The notes: a model not told the origin generated them from the letters alone. 16,368 nucleotides of DNA from a bacterium (GCA_030632465.1 DAOVUR010000015.1:1-16368), one strand, 5' to 3'; positions 7,668 to 16,047 are shown, counted from the stretch's first letter. Program-made: numbers and translations.

Positions 7668-9479
7668 TTATTCTTTTTCTACTGCTTCATCTTCAGCTGC
7701 AGCATCAGATGCCTCACCTGGATGCCACTCTTCAGCGCTGACATTAAAGTTACCTAAGCCAAGAGCTTCGTCAAAAGCTCCGCCAAGATTAACCATATCA
7801 TCGCCAGGCTTTAAGCCATCTAAGATATCGTCTTTCTGACGCTGGAATTCATCATCAGGCATAGAAACTGCCTTCATGCTAAGACCAATGCGACGTCCTG
7901 CCTCATCAATTTTAACAATTCTAGCTTCTACTTCTTCGCCAACCTTAAGTACATCTTTAACCTTTTCAACATGATCATCACTGATCTGAGAAATATGCAC
8001 TAACCCGTCAACGCCATCTGCGATCTCAATGAATGCACCAAATGATGCAACCTTAGAGACCGTACCCTTAACAATCTGACCAACTTCATAAGTCTTAGTC
8101 ACCTTGCTCCATGGATCATCACTAGCCTGTTTCAGACCAAGACTAATACGGTTGTTGCTTGGATCGACTTCCAGTACAACAGCGTGAACTTCCTGTCCTT
8201 TTTCAAGAACTTCAGATGGATGATTCACTTTACGTGTCCATGACATATCAGACACATGAATCATGCCGTCAATACCATCTTCAAGTTCAATGAACGCACC
8301 ATAAGATGTGAAGTTACGAACTGCTCCGCTGATATGCGAACCAACTGGATAACGAGCCTGAACTGTATCCCAAGGATTATCTTCTGTCTGACGCATACCC
8401 AACGCAATCTTCTGCGATTCAGCATTAACGCTAAGAACAGCAACATCAACCTCATCACCGATAGCCAAGATATCTGATGCACGTGCAATACGTTTTGTCC
8501 AAGACATTTCAGATACATGGACAAGACCTTCAACACCCTCTTCGAGTTCAATGAATCCACCGTATGGAGCGAGGTTAGTAACCTTACCACGTAAACGGCT
8601 ACCCACAGGATAACGTTCTTCGATACCTTCCCATGGATTGTCCGAGATCTGTTTAAGACCAAGTGAGACACGCTCACGGTCATGATCAATTTCAAGAATG
8701 ATAACTTCAAGTTCATCACCAACAGCAAGCATTTCTGAAGGATGTTTGATACGTCCCCAGCTCATGTCAGTAATATGAAGTAGTCCATCCATGCCATCTA
8801 GGTCAACAAACACACCAAAGTCAGTAATATTCTTGACCTTGCCCATGCGTTTCTGGCCCTTCTCGATTGTCGCCATCAACTCTTTCTTCTTATGTTTGAG
8901 GCGTTCTTCAATCAAGTCACGACGAGATAAAATGATATTGCGTCGTTCGGCACTGATCTTAATTACACGAAATTCATATGTATTGTCAATAAAGGCATCC
9001 ATATTATGTACCGGAGAAACGTCAATCTGTGAACCCGGCAAAAAGGCTTCAACACCTGCAACTTCGACAATTAGACCACCACGTACGCGGCTCTTAACCA
9101 CACCCTCAATGATACTGCCTTCCTTGCAAACATCCACCACGCGCTGCCATCGAAGCTGTAGATCGGCTTTTTCCTTACTAAGGATAACCATACCGTCATC
9201 ATCTTCAATTTGCGCAAGCAATACGTCAAAAGTGTCACCTGGCTTGAGTGCTGATATATCATCAAACTCTACCCCTGGAATAACACCTTCAGATTTGTAC
9301 CCAATATCGATGAGCACTTCATTATTGCGAACTTCGAGAACGGAACCTTTTATAATCGAGCCTTCAGCAAAATTCTGAATAGTCTCTTCATACATTTTTT
9401 CCATTTCAGACGAGTCGATAGTGCTAAACTGCGACAAGTCAATATTCATCCGTCTCTTTTTGTTTCTTTTGTGTTCCAT
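7668..9479 (-). CDS. rpsA: 30S ribosomal protein S1
   Basis: About 603 residues with six S1 (OB-fold) RNA-binding repeats, as in full-length S1. The first two are divergent (around GSIIKGSVLEVRNNEVLIDIG and GSIIEGVVKSRVRGGLIVEV). Four canonical repeats follow, with DFGVFVDL, PYGGFIEL, SYGAFIEL and SFGAFIEI cores, each with H[IV]S/T and a DNPW/DDPW-type linker. The C-terminus is acidic (DAAAEDEAVEKE). S1 unfolds mRNA and helps recruit it to the 30S subunit. Start choice is uncertain. ATG 9479 has AGGAG 12 nt upstream but adds a basic MEHKRNKKRR segment. ATG 9449 (MNIDLSQFS) has only a weak GAGACGG before it. The frame stays open upstream to TTG 9584, which looks like leader sequence. Confidence 0.94.
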   Translation of the reverse strand: MEHKRNKKRRMNIDLSQFSTIDSSEMEKMYEETIQNFAEGSIIKGSVLEVRNNEVLIDIGYKSEGVIPGVEFDDISALKPGDTFDVLLAQIEDDDGMVILSKEKADLQLRWQRVVDVCKEGSIIEGVVKSRVRGGLIVEVAGVEAFLPGSQIDVSPVHNMDAFIDNTYEFRVIKISAERRNIILSRRDLIEERLKHKKKELMATIEKGQKRMGKVKNITDFGVFVDLDGMDGLLHITDMSWGRIKHPSEMLAVGDELEVIILEIDHDRERVSLGLKQISDNPWEGIEERYPVGSRLRGKVTNLAPYGGFIELEEGVEGLVHVSEMSWTKRIARASDILAIGDEVDVAVLSVNAESQKIALGMRQTEDNPWDTVQARYPVGSHISGAVRNFTSYGAFIELEDGIDGMIHVSDMSWTRKVNHPSEVLEKGQEVHAVVLEVDPSNNRISLGLKQASDDPWSKVTKTYEVGQIVKGTVSKVASFGAFIEIADGVDGLVHISQISDDHVEKVKDVLKVGEEVEARIVKIDEAGRRIGLSMKAVSMPDDEFQRQKDDILDGLKPGDDMVNLGGAFDEALGLGNFNVSAEEWHPGEASDAAAEDEAVEKE

Positions 9480-9861
9480 TAAACTTTTATACTCCTGGTT
9501 AAACAAAATAAGGGCAATCGAAAATCCACGCCCCAAAGCATGGCAATTATCCCACCTGTCATTAATAAGCAATGGACAATACACAATTTACCGTAATGAA
9601 TGCAAGCAACAAAAGAGCTAAATACAAAGATTTTTTTACGTATCTCAATGCGCTGTAGCCATTTATGAAAAAATCATGATTCTATTTCTGCAATAAGTAT
9701 AACTTCCTAAGAAGCAGGTGTAGGCCACATGAAATCAAATAATCGCCACAGATAGTTTTGTAAGTGTCGCCTAAGTCGCTAATAAAATTTGCAATATGCC
9801 TCAGAAATGCTATTTTTTCAGTAAACACAACTTAAACCACTTAAATAATACAGGAATAATA
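9480..9861. other. Divergent intergenic region between rpsA and the BamE-like gene
   Basis: No gene is supported in these 382 bp. Towards rpsA, TTGCAT (9605-9600) and TATTGT (9581-9576) with an 18-bp spacer are a possible promoter, giving a leader of roughly 90 nt. Towards the plus-strand gene, TTGTAA (9758-9763) and TAATAA (9780-9785) with 16 bp between are a weaker candidate. A single CGTAAT unit occurs at 9592-9597. No riboswitch or strong hairpin was recognised. Confidence 0.4.
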
Positions 9862-10548
9862 ATGTATAATACAATACGCCTATTTACTACATATAGCACT
9901 ATTGTCATCATGCTATGCACCACTCTAGCAACTTTTAGTATAGCGGAAGCCGATGTGCAAATTGGTGATTCCATGCAGACGGTCATAGAAAATATGGGGA
10001 AACCGACTGGACATTTTTCAAGCGGCTCAATGGAATTTGTAACCTATAGACGTGGCATCATCCAACTATTTGATGACAAAGTTACGTCCACCGACCTAAT
10101 TTCATACAAGGAGGTCAAAGCGAACGATATCGCACAAAAGCAGAAACAAGCCGTAGAGGAAGCTGAGATTAAACTTCGAATAGCCAAAGGTACTGCGATA
10201 CGAGATAAACATAATCTTGATGAAAAATTCGCGGAACTACCAGCTGTTGAGCGCCTAACCTTCTGGAACGACTTTCACCTACAATACCCAACAGTACCGA
10301 TCGCCTCTATTATCACACCCATAAAGCAAGAGATCAAAAGTGCTGAACTTGACGAAAACAGACAACAACTCGAACTCATATCCGAAGAGATCATAAAGAC
10401 TGAAGGAGAAATAGAAATACTGGCTAACAGCTCAGGACTCAGCAGAGCAGGATTGCAACAGACACGACGTAAGCTCGCAACTCTACGAGAAAACGTGGTA
10501 ACACTTAATGCTGAAAAAGAAAGACTGAACAGTATAATTCAAGAATAA
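9862..10548 (+). CDS. Exported protein with BamE/SmpA-like N-terminal segment and coiled coils
   Basis: The 228-residue protein is not assignable to a named family. ATG 9862 is chosen because AGGA lies 8 nt upstream and a signal peptide follows at once (hydrophobic 12-28, cleavage predicted after AEA at 28-30). The frame extends upstream to 9796, but those residues precede the ribosome site. Residues 31-75 read DVQIGDSMQTVIENMGKPTG, then FVTYRRGIIQLFDDKV. This is the G-D-[ST]-x3-V-x4-G-x-P pattern plus a short beta segment typical of BamE/SmpA-like domains. The remainder is charged and helical, with heptad-like stretches around 80-115 and 160-228. An envelope role is inferred from the signal peptide. 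It stands alone, divergent from rpsA and convergent with the sulfatase. Confidence 0.8.
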   Translation: MYNTIRLFTTYSTIVIMLCTTLATFSIAEADVQIGDSMQTVIENMGKPTGHFSSGSMEFVTYRRGIIQLFDDKVTSTDLISYKEVKANDIAQKQKQAVEEAEIKLRIAKGTAIRDKHNLDEKFAELPAVERLTFWNDFHLQYPTVPIASIITPIKQEIKSAELDENRQQLELISEEIIKTEGEIEILANSSGLSRAGLQQTRRKLATLRENVVTLNAEKERLNSIIQE

Positions 10549-10734
10549 ATCACCCACTACAAGCCCCGAAGGTATCTTTTATTGTAGGGCGAGAACGGTT
10601 GAAGACCTTCCAGCCGGGCCAGCTGGAAGATATCTAAGCTTAATGCTATAAATCTTTATTCGCAGGGTTCCTCATTCGCTGCTTAACATCTTTTCAGCAG
10701 AGCAGCCTTTTCGTTCGTAATCCGTAATTAAAAA
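10549..10734. repeat. Convergent intergenic region with a hairpin and two 7-bp repeats
   Basis: A perfect 8-bp stem, CTTCCAGC (10607-10614) and GCTGGAAG (10622-10629), encloses a 7-nt loop. No T-run follows on either strand, so it is not a classical terminator. Further on, GCTGCT and AGCAGC near 10680-10707 could pair weakly. CGTAATC and CGTAATT (10716-10729) are two tandem copies of the heptamer seen after grpE, ending 6 bp from the sulfatase stop codon. Confidence 0.55.
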
Positions 10735-12168
10735 CTATTTCAGCCCCGCTTCCCCCAAAACAGGAACTGCAGCGCAGCCCACCACAAGCGCCCCATCTTT
10801 CACGTACCCTTCTTCACGACCAGTTAGCTCTATAATAAGTTTACTGCGTAAATAATCTACCCTATCAGCTTTCTCTGCCGATAGATCATGCAAGTTATCA
10901 GGATCATCTTTTAGATCAAAATATAGTTCTCTGCCAGTGGCAGAATACCAAATATACATTTCACGCCCATTTGTTATCCAATGATTAGACTGATCTCCAC
11001 CACTGTGCTCGCCATGAATATACTCACGCCAATCAGCCTGCCCCTTGCCACACAACGGTAAAACAGTACGCCCATCAACAGTGGCCGGGACATCAACACC
11101 AACAGCATCAAGAATAGTCGGCATCACATCACGCAACTCAACAGGCGCATCAACATGACCACGCGCCATACGCTGATCGCCATCCGGCAGTTTAACCATA
11201 AATGGTATTCTAGCAGAACCGTTAAAACCAACAGCTTTAGCCACCATATTATGATCATAAAGCATATCACCATGATCACTAACAAACAGTAACATCGTAT
11301 TATCCTCTAATGAATGCTCAAGAAGTGCATGCATAATGCGATTAATCTGGCAGTCTATATGAGTAAGTTGCGCATAGTAAGCTTTACGTGCTAAATCAAT
11401 CTGGCTATCTGAAAAAGGCACTGGAGAATCTATGTTACGCCGAATAAAACCTTTATCATCCACCCAATCCCCAACCGGGATTTGAGGTAGCTCTTTATTC
11501 ATATAGCGATCTAAATAGTTACGCGGCGGATCAAGTGGCGGATGCGGACGATGATACGATACTTTCAAGAAGAATGGTTTTGTAGGGTCACGGCGACGCA
11601 AAAAATCGATCGACTTGGATGTTACCCAGTTGGTGGGATGGTATCGTTCTTCATGGGGCCACGGGTTAACCGAATATCCATTACAGCCAACACCGCCATC
11701 AGTAATATCAACATCGCTACCACACTTCTCCCGCAACCACGGTAGATAATCATCAACCAAACCGTAATCAGCAGCATTACAACGCTCCGTATGCAAGTAT
11801 CCATCATGAAGATCAACACTATGAAATCCCATTAAACTACGCGCAGGGAAAACATGCATTTTACCAACACAATGCGTCTGATACCCAGCCGCCGCTAACG
11901 TTCCAGGTAAAGTCTCATCATAATCCCAATTCACTCGATCCTTGTATCCCACACGTCCATGATTACGTTGCGTCATACCTGTCAGAAGCGCCGCTCGTGC
12001 TGCAATACAGGACGGAACAGCGGAATAAGCCTGATTAAAAACAACTCCGTCATGAAAAACCCTATCAAGATTAGGCGTCTCAACCACAGGATGGCCAGCA
12101 CAACTAAGGCAATCACCACGCCATTGATCAGCCATAATCAATACAACATTCATCTTTTCATTTTTCAT
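10735..12168 (-). CDS. Cytoplasmic sulfatase (type I, formylglycine-dependent)
   Basis: The 477-residue protein belongs to the alkaline-phosphatase-like sulfatase superfamily, which hydrolyses sulfate esters. The formylglycine site is Cys54 in CIAARAALLTG, the CxAxR variant of CxPxR, with Arg58 conserved. Metal-site residues include Asp14 (IMADQ) and Asp298-His299 (SDHGD). Other typical segments are TPNLDR, HCVGKMH, FLKVSYHRPHPPLDPP and VELRDVMPTILDAVG. No signal peptide is visible, so it should act in the cytoplasm, probably on imported sulfated sugars or small esters; the substrate is unknown. ATG 12168 has a perfect AGGAGG 7 nt upstream, favouring it over Met6. No maturase (FGE or anSME) is encoded here. 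It is divergent from the HAD-proBA operon. Confidence 0.92.
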   Translation of the reverse strand: MKNEKMNVVLIMADQWRGDCLSCAGHPVVETPNLDRVFHDGVVFNQAYSAVPSCIAARAALLTGMTQRNHGRVGYKDRVNWDYDETLPGTLAAAGYQTHCVGKMHVFPARSLMGFHSVDLHDGYLHTERCNAADYGLVDDYLPWLREKCGSDVDITDGGVGCNGYSVNPWPHEERYHPTNWVTSKSIDFLRRRDPTKPFFLKVSYHRPHPPLDPPRNYLDRYMNKELPQIPVGDWVDDKGFIRRNIDSPVPFSDSQIDLARKAYYAQLTHIDCQINRIMHALLEHSLEDNTMLLFVSDHGDMLYDHNMVAKAVGFNGSARIPFMVKLPDGDQRMARGHVDAPVELRDVMPTILDAVGVDVPATVDGRTVLPLCGKGQADWREYIHGEHSGGDQSNHWITNGREMYIWYSATGRELYFDLKDDPDNLHDLSAEKADRVDYLRSKLIIELTGREEGYVKDGALVVGCAAVPVLGEAGLK

Positions 12169-12268
12169 ATAAATACCTCCTAATTAACGGCTACAATCCT
12201 ATCTGCCTTAAAGACCACAACAAGAAAATGCCATTAAAGCAGATTTGACGCAAGAATATAGCAAAAAC

Positions 12269-12294
12269 AATAATGGACATCTGGCGCCATTATT
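12269..12294. promoter_or_regulatory. Operator-like inverted repeat in the HAD gene promoter
   Basis: AATAATGG (12269-12276) and CCATTATT (12287-12294) are perfectly complementary, 10 nt apart. They cover the -35 box and most of the spacer of the proposed plus-strand promoter. An operator for a dimeric regulator is the simplest reading, though a chance AT-rich repeat is not excluded. Confidence 0.4.
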
Positions 12295-12302
12295 CGTATA
12301 TT
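12274..12302 (+). promoter_or_regulatory. Sigma70-like promoter for the HAD-proB-proA operon
   Basis: TGGACA (12274-12279) and TATATT (12297-12302) match the sigma70 boxes at five of six positions each, with an ideal 17-bp spacer. The predicted start near 12309 leaves a leader of about 38 nt. Confidence 0.55.
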
Positions 12303-12308
12303 TTACAG

Positions 12309-12346
12309 CTGATTAAAGAACTAGTTATTTAGGAAACTGATTAAAG
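12309..12346 (+). repeat. 10-bp direct repeat in the leader of the HAD gene
   Basis: CTGATTAAAG occurs at 12309-12318 and again at 12337-12346, the second copy directly before the ATG. The copies start 28 bp apart. The first sits at the predicted transcription start, the second covers the ribosome-binding area. Confidence 0.4.
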
Positions 12347-13240
12347 ATGAGTGATGATACAGTATATACCCAAGACGATTTAGTGAATTTAAAACAGACA
12401 AAAGAAACCTTTGTAGGCATAGACTCCGATGGCTGCGTGTTTGACTCAATGGAAGTAAAACAGAAAATATGCTTCCATCCAGTAATCATAAAACATTGGC
12501 ATCTTGAGCCTATAGAGAAGTACGTAAGAGAATCTGCAGAGTTTGTTAACCTCTACTCAAAGAGTCGTGGTAGCAACAGATTCGTTGGGCTTATAGAATC
12601 TATTGACCTAATCCGTGATCGCCCTGAAGTTATAGCATCAGGAGTGAAACTTCCTGAATTCAATGAGCTACGTAAATTCATTGACTCAGGTATTGCGCTA
12701 GGCAATCCAGCGCTAGCTGCTACTATTGAGGAAACAGGTAACGAAGAGCTAAAAGAAGCCTTAGAGTGGAGCCTTGAAATTAATAGAGTGGTTGAAGCTA
12801 CAGTGAAAAATCTCCCACCATTCAAATGGGTAATGGAAAGCCTCGAGAAAATTAAGGCCAACTCCGATGTTATTGTTATATCACAAACTCCATGTGAAGC
12901 TTTAGTACGTGAATGGAAAGAGCACAGCATGGATCCATACGTAGAGATGATTGCCGGCCAAGAGCACGGTACAAAGACTGAACATATAAAACTGGCTACC
13001 GCCGGGAAATATGACTCAAAGAAAATTCTAATGATCGGTGATGCGCCAGGAGATAGAATCGCAGCAAAAGCAAACAATGCCCTATTCTATGCAATCAATC
13101 CAACAAAAGAAGAAGCATCATGGGAGCGTTTCTACAAAGAAGCATACGATAAATTCCTTGAAGGAACATACGAAGGAGCATATGAACAGATGGTTATAGA
13201 TGAATTCGAAGCACTACTGCCAGAAAAGCCATCCTGGTAA
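12347..13240 (+). CDS. HAD-superfamily hydrolase of unknown substrate
   Basis: The 297-residue protein carries the four HAD motifs. Motif I is GIDSDGCVFD (nucleophile Asp26, acid/base Asp28). Motif II is VIVISQT (Ser179). A lysine in GTKTEHIK is the likely motif III residue. Motif IV is GDAPGD (Asp232, Asp236). About 140 residues between motifs I and II would form a helical cap. A phosphatase is most likely, but the substrate cannot be read from sequence; beta-phosphoglucomutase-like or nucleotidase activities remain possible. No signal peptide is present. The ribosome site is poor (AGGA about 12 nt upstream). The gene opens a plus-strand operon, with proB 22 bp downstream, which suggests co-expression with proline synthesis. 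Confidence 0.85.
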   Translation: MSDDTVYTQDDLVNLKQTKETFVGIDSDGCVFDSMEVKQKICFHPVIIKHWHLEPIEKYVRESAEFVNLYSKSRGSNRFVGLIESIDLIRDRPEVIASGVKLPEFNELRKFIDSGIALGNPALAATIEETGNEELKEALEWSLEINRVVEATVKNLPPFKWVMESLEKIKANSDVIVISQTPCEALVREWKEHSMDPYVEMIAGQEHGTKTEHIKLATAGKYDSKKILMIGDAPGDRIAAKANNALFYAINPTKEEASWERFYKEAYDKFLEGTYEGAYEQMVIDEFEALLPEKPSW

Positions 13241-13262
13241 CTATTAAATTTAAAATATTACT

Positions 13263-14081
13263 ATGAAAACATCACTTAAATATAGAGAAAACATTATAGA
13301 CTCACGACGTGTTGTCATCAAAATAGGTAGCCGTGTTCTGTGCCAAAAGAGCGGCAAACCAAACATGAAGACAATACGACGACTCACCGATGAGATTGCT
13401 GCTATCCAGAAATCTGGGCGCGAAGTCATCCTTGTTTCATCCGGTGCTGTTGGCACAGGCATGGAATCACTCAACATGACCAAGAGACCAGAGAAAGTAT
13501 CCGACCTGCAGATGGCAGCATCAGTTGGTCAGTGCCACCTTATCTCGCGCTACGAAAACCTCTTCGCTGCTTTAGGTTGCAGAATAGGTCAAGTGCTTCT
13601 GACTCACGAAGACTTCAAACACAAAGTGCGCCTCACTAATGTACGCAGAACCCTAGAAAACCTCATGCGGAATAAAGTCATCCCTATCATTAACGAAAAT
13701 GATGTTGTTGCCGACGAGGAACTCAAAGCTCATGCAACACTTGGCGACAACGACTACCTAGCAGCACTAGTAACAAAACTAGTTAAAGCAGATCTGCTGA
13801 TCATGTTATCAACTGTTGATGGAGTTAAAGAGACCGATAAAGCAGGTAAAGCAAAACGTGTACGTTACATAGAAACTGTTAATCGCAAAATTTTCGCACT
13901 TGTCGCCGACTCCACGTCTACACTATCTAAAGGAGGCATGGGCTCAAAACTAAGGGCCGCGCAATCAGTATCAAAGGCAGGATGCTTAACCATCATTGCT
14001 GATGGGCGTAAAGCTGGGGTGTTACCCAAAATCATAGAAGGCAAAGATGTGGGAACTGTTATTCTCGCATCAGGAACATGA
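13263..14081 (+). CDS. proB: Glutamate 5-kinase, short form without PUA domain
   Basis: ProB phosphorylates glutamate to gamma-glutamyl phosphate, the first step of proline synthesis. This 272-residue copy contains only the amino-acid-kinase domain: VVIKIGSRVL near 17-26, SSGAVGTGM, the substrate segment NENDVVADEEL, LGDNDYLAALV, STVDGV and GGMGSKLRAA. The C-terminal PUA domain of enterobacterial ProB (about 367 residues) is absent; PUA-less forms are known in other bacteria. The first in-frame ATG is used, yet the 22 bp between the HAD stop and this ATG are AT-rich with no Shine-Dalgarno, so translation may depend on coupling to the upstream gene. proA follows after 92 bp. Confidence 0.94.
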   Translation: MKTSLKYRENIIDSRRVVIKIGSRVLCQKSGKPNMKTIRRLTDEIAAIQKSGREVILVSSGAVGTGMESLNMTKRPEKVSDLQMAASVGQCHLISRYENLFAALGCRIGQVLLTHEDFKHKVRLTNVRRTLENLMRNKVIPIINENDVVADEELKAHATLGDNDYLAALVTKLVKADLLIMLSTVDGVKETDKAGKAKRVRYIETVNRKIFALVADSTSTLSKGGMGSKLRAAQSVSKAGCLTIIADGRKAGVLPKIIEGKDVGTVILASGT

Positions 14082-14173
14082 CAAAAAAGTCAGTGAATAA
14101 GACTCACTATTCAAAACAGCACGGCACCAATAGTGACCACTGGTAACGCAAACCATTTAAAAAGGAAAACATT

Positions 14174-15430
14174 ATGGACTTACATGAAGAAATGATTCAA
14201 ATAGGAACAGAGGCGCTCAAAGCGTCACGCGAATTAGTAATGCTTGGCACCCGTAGCAAAAACAGCATCTTACACGCTATGGCTGATGAATTAGACGCTC
14301 AAAAAGAGTCGATCAAAGCAGCCAACAAGATTGATATGGATGAAGGTCACAACAACGGATTAACCACAGCCATGCTGGACCGCCTACTCTTATCAGATGC
14401 AAGAATCGACTCCATGATTAGAGGCATGCGTGCCGTTGCTGATCTAAAAGATCCCGTTGGAAGTAAAATCAGCCGATGGATAAGACCAAACGGATTAGAG
14501 ATCGTCAAACGAAGAGTCCCAATCGGCGTCATTGGTATCATCTACGAATCACGCCCAAATGTAACTGCCGACACAGCAGCCTTATGCTTCAAGACATCCA
14601 ATGCCGTAATTTTACGTGGCGGTAAAGAAGCAGTACACTCCAATGCAGCAATTGCTGACGCACTAATCGCTGGTGGTGCAAAAAAAGGACTACCAGAAAA
14701 TGCAATCCAGCTAATCAGAACCACCGATAGAGCAGCTGTAAAAGAGCTAGTGCAGCTAGAAGGCTTAGTTGACTTAGTTATACCTCGTGGCGGCGAATCA
14801 CTAATACATGCAGTAACAAAAGATGCACATATACCTGTAATCAAACATTACAAAGGATTATGCCACACATATATCGATGCTGAAGCCAACCTAGAGATGG
14901 CACTTAACATTACTATCAATGCAAAATGCCAACGCCCAGGTGTATGCAATGCATTAGAAACGCTACTAGTACACAAAGATATTGCCAAAGAATTCCTACC
15001 ACAACTAGCCGAAGCAATGAGCGAATATAACGTAGAGCTCAGAGGTGACTCCATAGCACAAAAAACTGTACCATCCATGAAAGAAGCAGTAGAAGATGAT
15101 TGGACCGAAGAGTATCTTGACCTAATTCTTTCAGTGAAAGTGGTAGAATCAACACAAGACGCCATTGATCACATCAATAAATATGGTTCTCGTCATTCAG
15201 ATGCCATCATCACCGAATCTGCAGTAGCTCAAAAACAGTTCATACAGGAAGTAGATTCATCCACAGTTTACATCAACGCATCCACTAGATTCACTGACGG
15301 TAGCGAATTTGGTATGGGCGCCGAAATAGGCATCAGTACAGACAAACTCCACGCTCGTGGCCCTATGGGACTAGAAGAACTCACTACCTACAAATATATT
15401 GTAAGTGGTAAAGGCCAGATACGAGATTAG
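14174..15430 (+). CDS. proA: Gamma-glutamyl phosphate reductase
   Basis: The 418-residue enzyme reduces gamma-glutamyl phosphate with NADPH to glutamate-5-semialdehyde, which cyclises to the substrate of ProC. It has the family length and aldehyde-dehydrogenase fold. Visible segments are RRVPIGVIGIIYESRPNVT, LRGGKEA, DLVIPRGG, VIKHYKGLCH, the catalytic cysteine in QRPGVCNALE (Cys258), INASTRFTDG and the end segment GIGTDK-like GISTDKLHARGPMGLEELT. A good AAGGA site lies about 9 nt before ATG. The 92-bp gap after proB has no strong structure. proC is not in the window. Confidence 0.97.
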   Translation: MDLHEEMIQIGTEALKASRELVMLGTRSKNSILHAMADELDAQKESIKAANKIDMDEGHNNGLTTAMLDRLLLSDARIDSMIRGMRAVADLKDPVGSKISRWIRPNGLEIVKRRVPIGVIGIIYESRPNVTADTAALCFKTSNAVILRGGKEAVHSNAAIADALIAGGAKKGLPENAIQLIRTTDRAAVKELVQLEGLVDLVIPRGGESLIHAVTKDAHIPVIKHYKGLCHTYIDAEANLEMALNITINAKCQRPGVCNALETLLVHKDIAKEFLPQLAEAMSEYNVELRGDSIAQKTVPSMKEAVEDDWTEEYLDLILSVKVVESTQDAIDHINKYGSRHSDAIITESAVAQKQFIQEVDSSTVYINASTRFTDGSEFGMGAEIGISTDKLHARGPMGLEELTTYKYIVSGKGQIRD

Positions 15431-15439
15431 AGAAAGAAA

Positions 15440-15594
15440 GCTGTGGGCATTTCGGCTCCGCTCAATGACCACAGCCAAACACCAACACAAATGTAGCGTC
15501 GGCTTCACGCCAAAAGGCAGTCCCTGAGCGGTTTGTCCGGGCGTAGTTACGCATTATGTGGTCATTGAGCGGAGCCGAAATGCCGCATAATGCG
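15440..15594. repeat. Inverted pair of hairpin repeats downstream of proA (28-bp perfect arms)
   Basis: Bases 15446-15473 and 15557-15584 are perfect reverse complements, 83 bp apart. Each arm also sits inside its own shorter hairpin. The left copy is flanked by GCTGTGG (15440-15446) and CCACAGC (15469-15475). The right copy is flanked by CGCATTATG (15550-15558) and CATAATGCG (15586-15594). The flanks differ between copies, while the core (containing TTTCGGCTCCGCTCAATGAC) is identical. A further small palindrome, GCGTA-GT-TACGC, is at 15541-15552. The core resembles CTTCGACTTCGCTCAG-like intergenic repeats seen in many environmental genomes; that resemblance is from memory. No transposase or target-site duplication was seen. 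Confidence 0.8.
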
Positions 15595-15634
15595 AGACGA
15601 AGCCTGAAACCGAAAAGGCCGTTACTACGCTCCA

Positions 15635-16009
15635 CTACACAGCCCTAGCCACAACAGTACCAGCCCAAACAGCACATAACGTACAGACAACATTAAGAAA
15701 GATATTAAGTCCTGCCTTCAGAAAGAGTGAGCTCTGCAGCAGTGATATTGTCTCATACGAAAATGTAGAAAAAGTCGTTAATGCACCCATCATACCTATC
15801 GCAATAAAACCGCGCATAGCATCAGAGACCACAAACCTTTCATTAGCTAACACAAGAAATAGCCCCAAGATAAAGCTACCGATGATATTTACAACAAGAG
15901 TACCGTACGGCAGTCGTTCACCGAGAAGACGGTAAGTCCACCCAGAAATCAAATAGCGCATAATTGCACCGAAAAAACCACCTAATCCTATTGCAAAAAC
16001 CTGTAACAT
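15635..16009 (-). CDS. crcB: Fluoride ion channel CrcB/Fluc
   Basis: This 124-residue membrane protein has the usual length and four transmembrane helices of Fluc channels, which work as dual-topology dimers to expel fluoride. Signature segments are GLGGFFGAIMRY (8-19), PYGTLVVNIIGSFILG (34-49, with the conserved Asn41) and MGALTTFSTFSYE (74-86), which holds the pore phenylalanines Phe80 and Phe83. The C-terminal helix ends in VARAV. The start has an AAGGA site about 6 nt upstream. No fluoride riboswitch consensus was found in the 177 bp before the gene, although two hairpins are present. ruvB lies upstream on the same strand. Confidence 0.95.
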   Translation of the reverse strand: MLQVFAIGLGGFFGAIMRYLISGWTYRLLGERLPYGTLVVNIIGSFILGLFLVLANERFVVSDAMRGFIAIGMMGALTTFSTFSYETISLLQSSLFLKAGLNIFLNVVCTLCAVWAGTVVARAV

Positions 16010-16047
16010 TTTATTCCTTATTTATGAGCCGATCGCAAACCTATTCA

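Noticed and set aside
8791..9378. 195-codon plus-strand open frame
   Set aside because: Antisense shadow of rpsA; Ser/Thr/Arg-rich with no family features.
9480..9584. N-terminal extension of S1 from TTG 9584
   Set aside because: The extra residues have no S1 character, and a ribosome site (AGGAG) lies within this stretch, before ATG 9479.
12553..13077. 174-codon minus-strand open frame
   Set aside because: Antisense to the HAD gene, whose motifs I to IV are intact on the plus strand.
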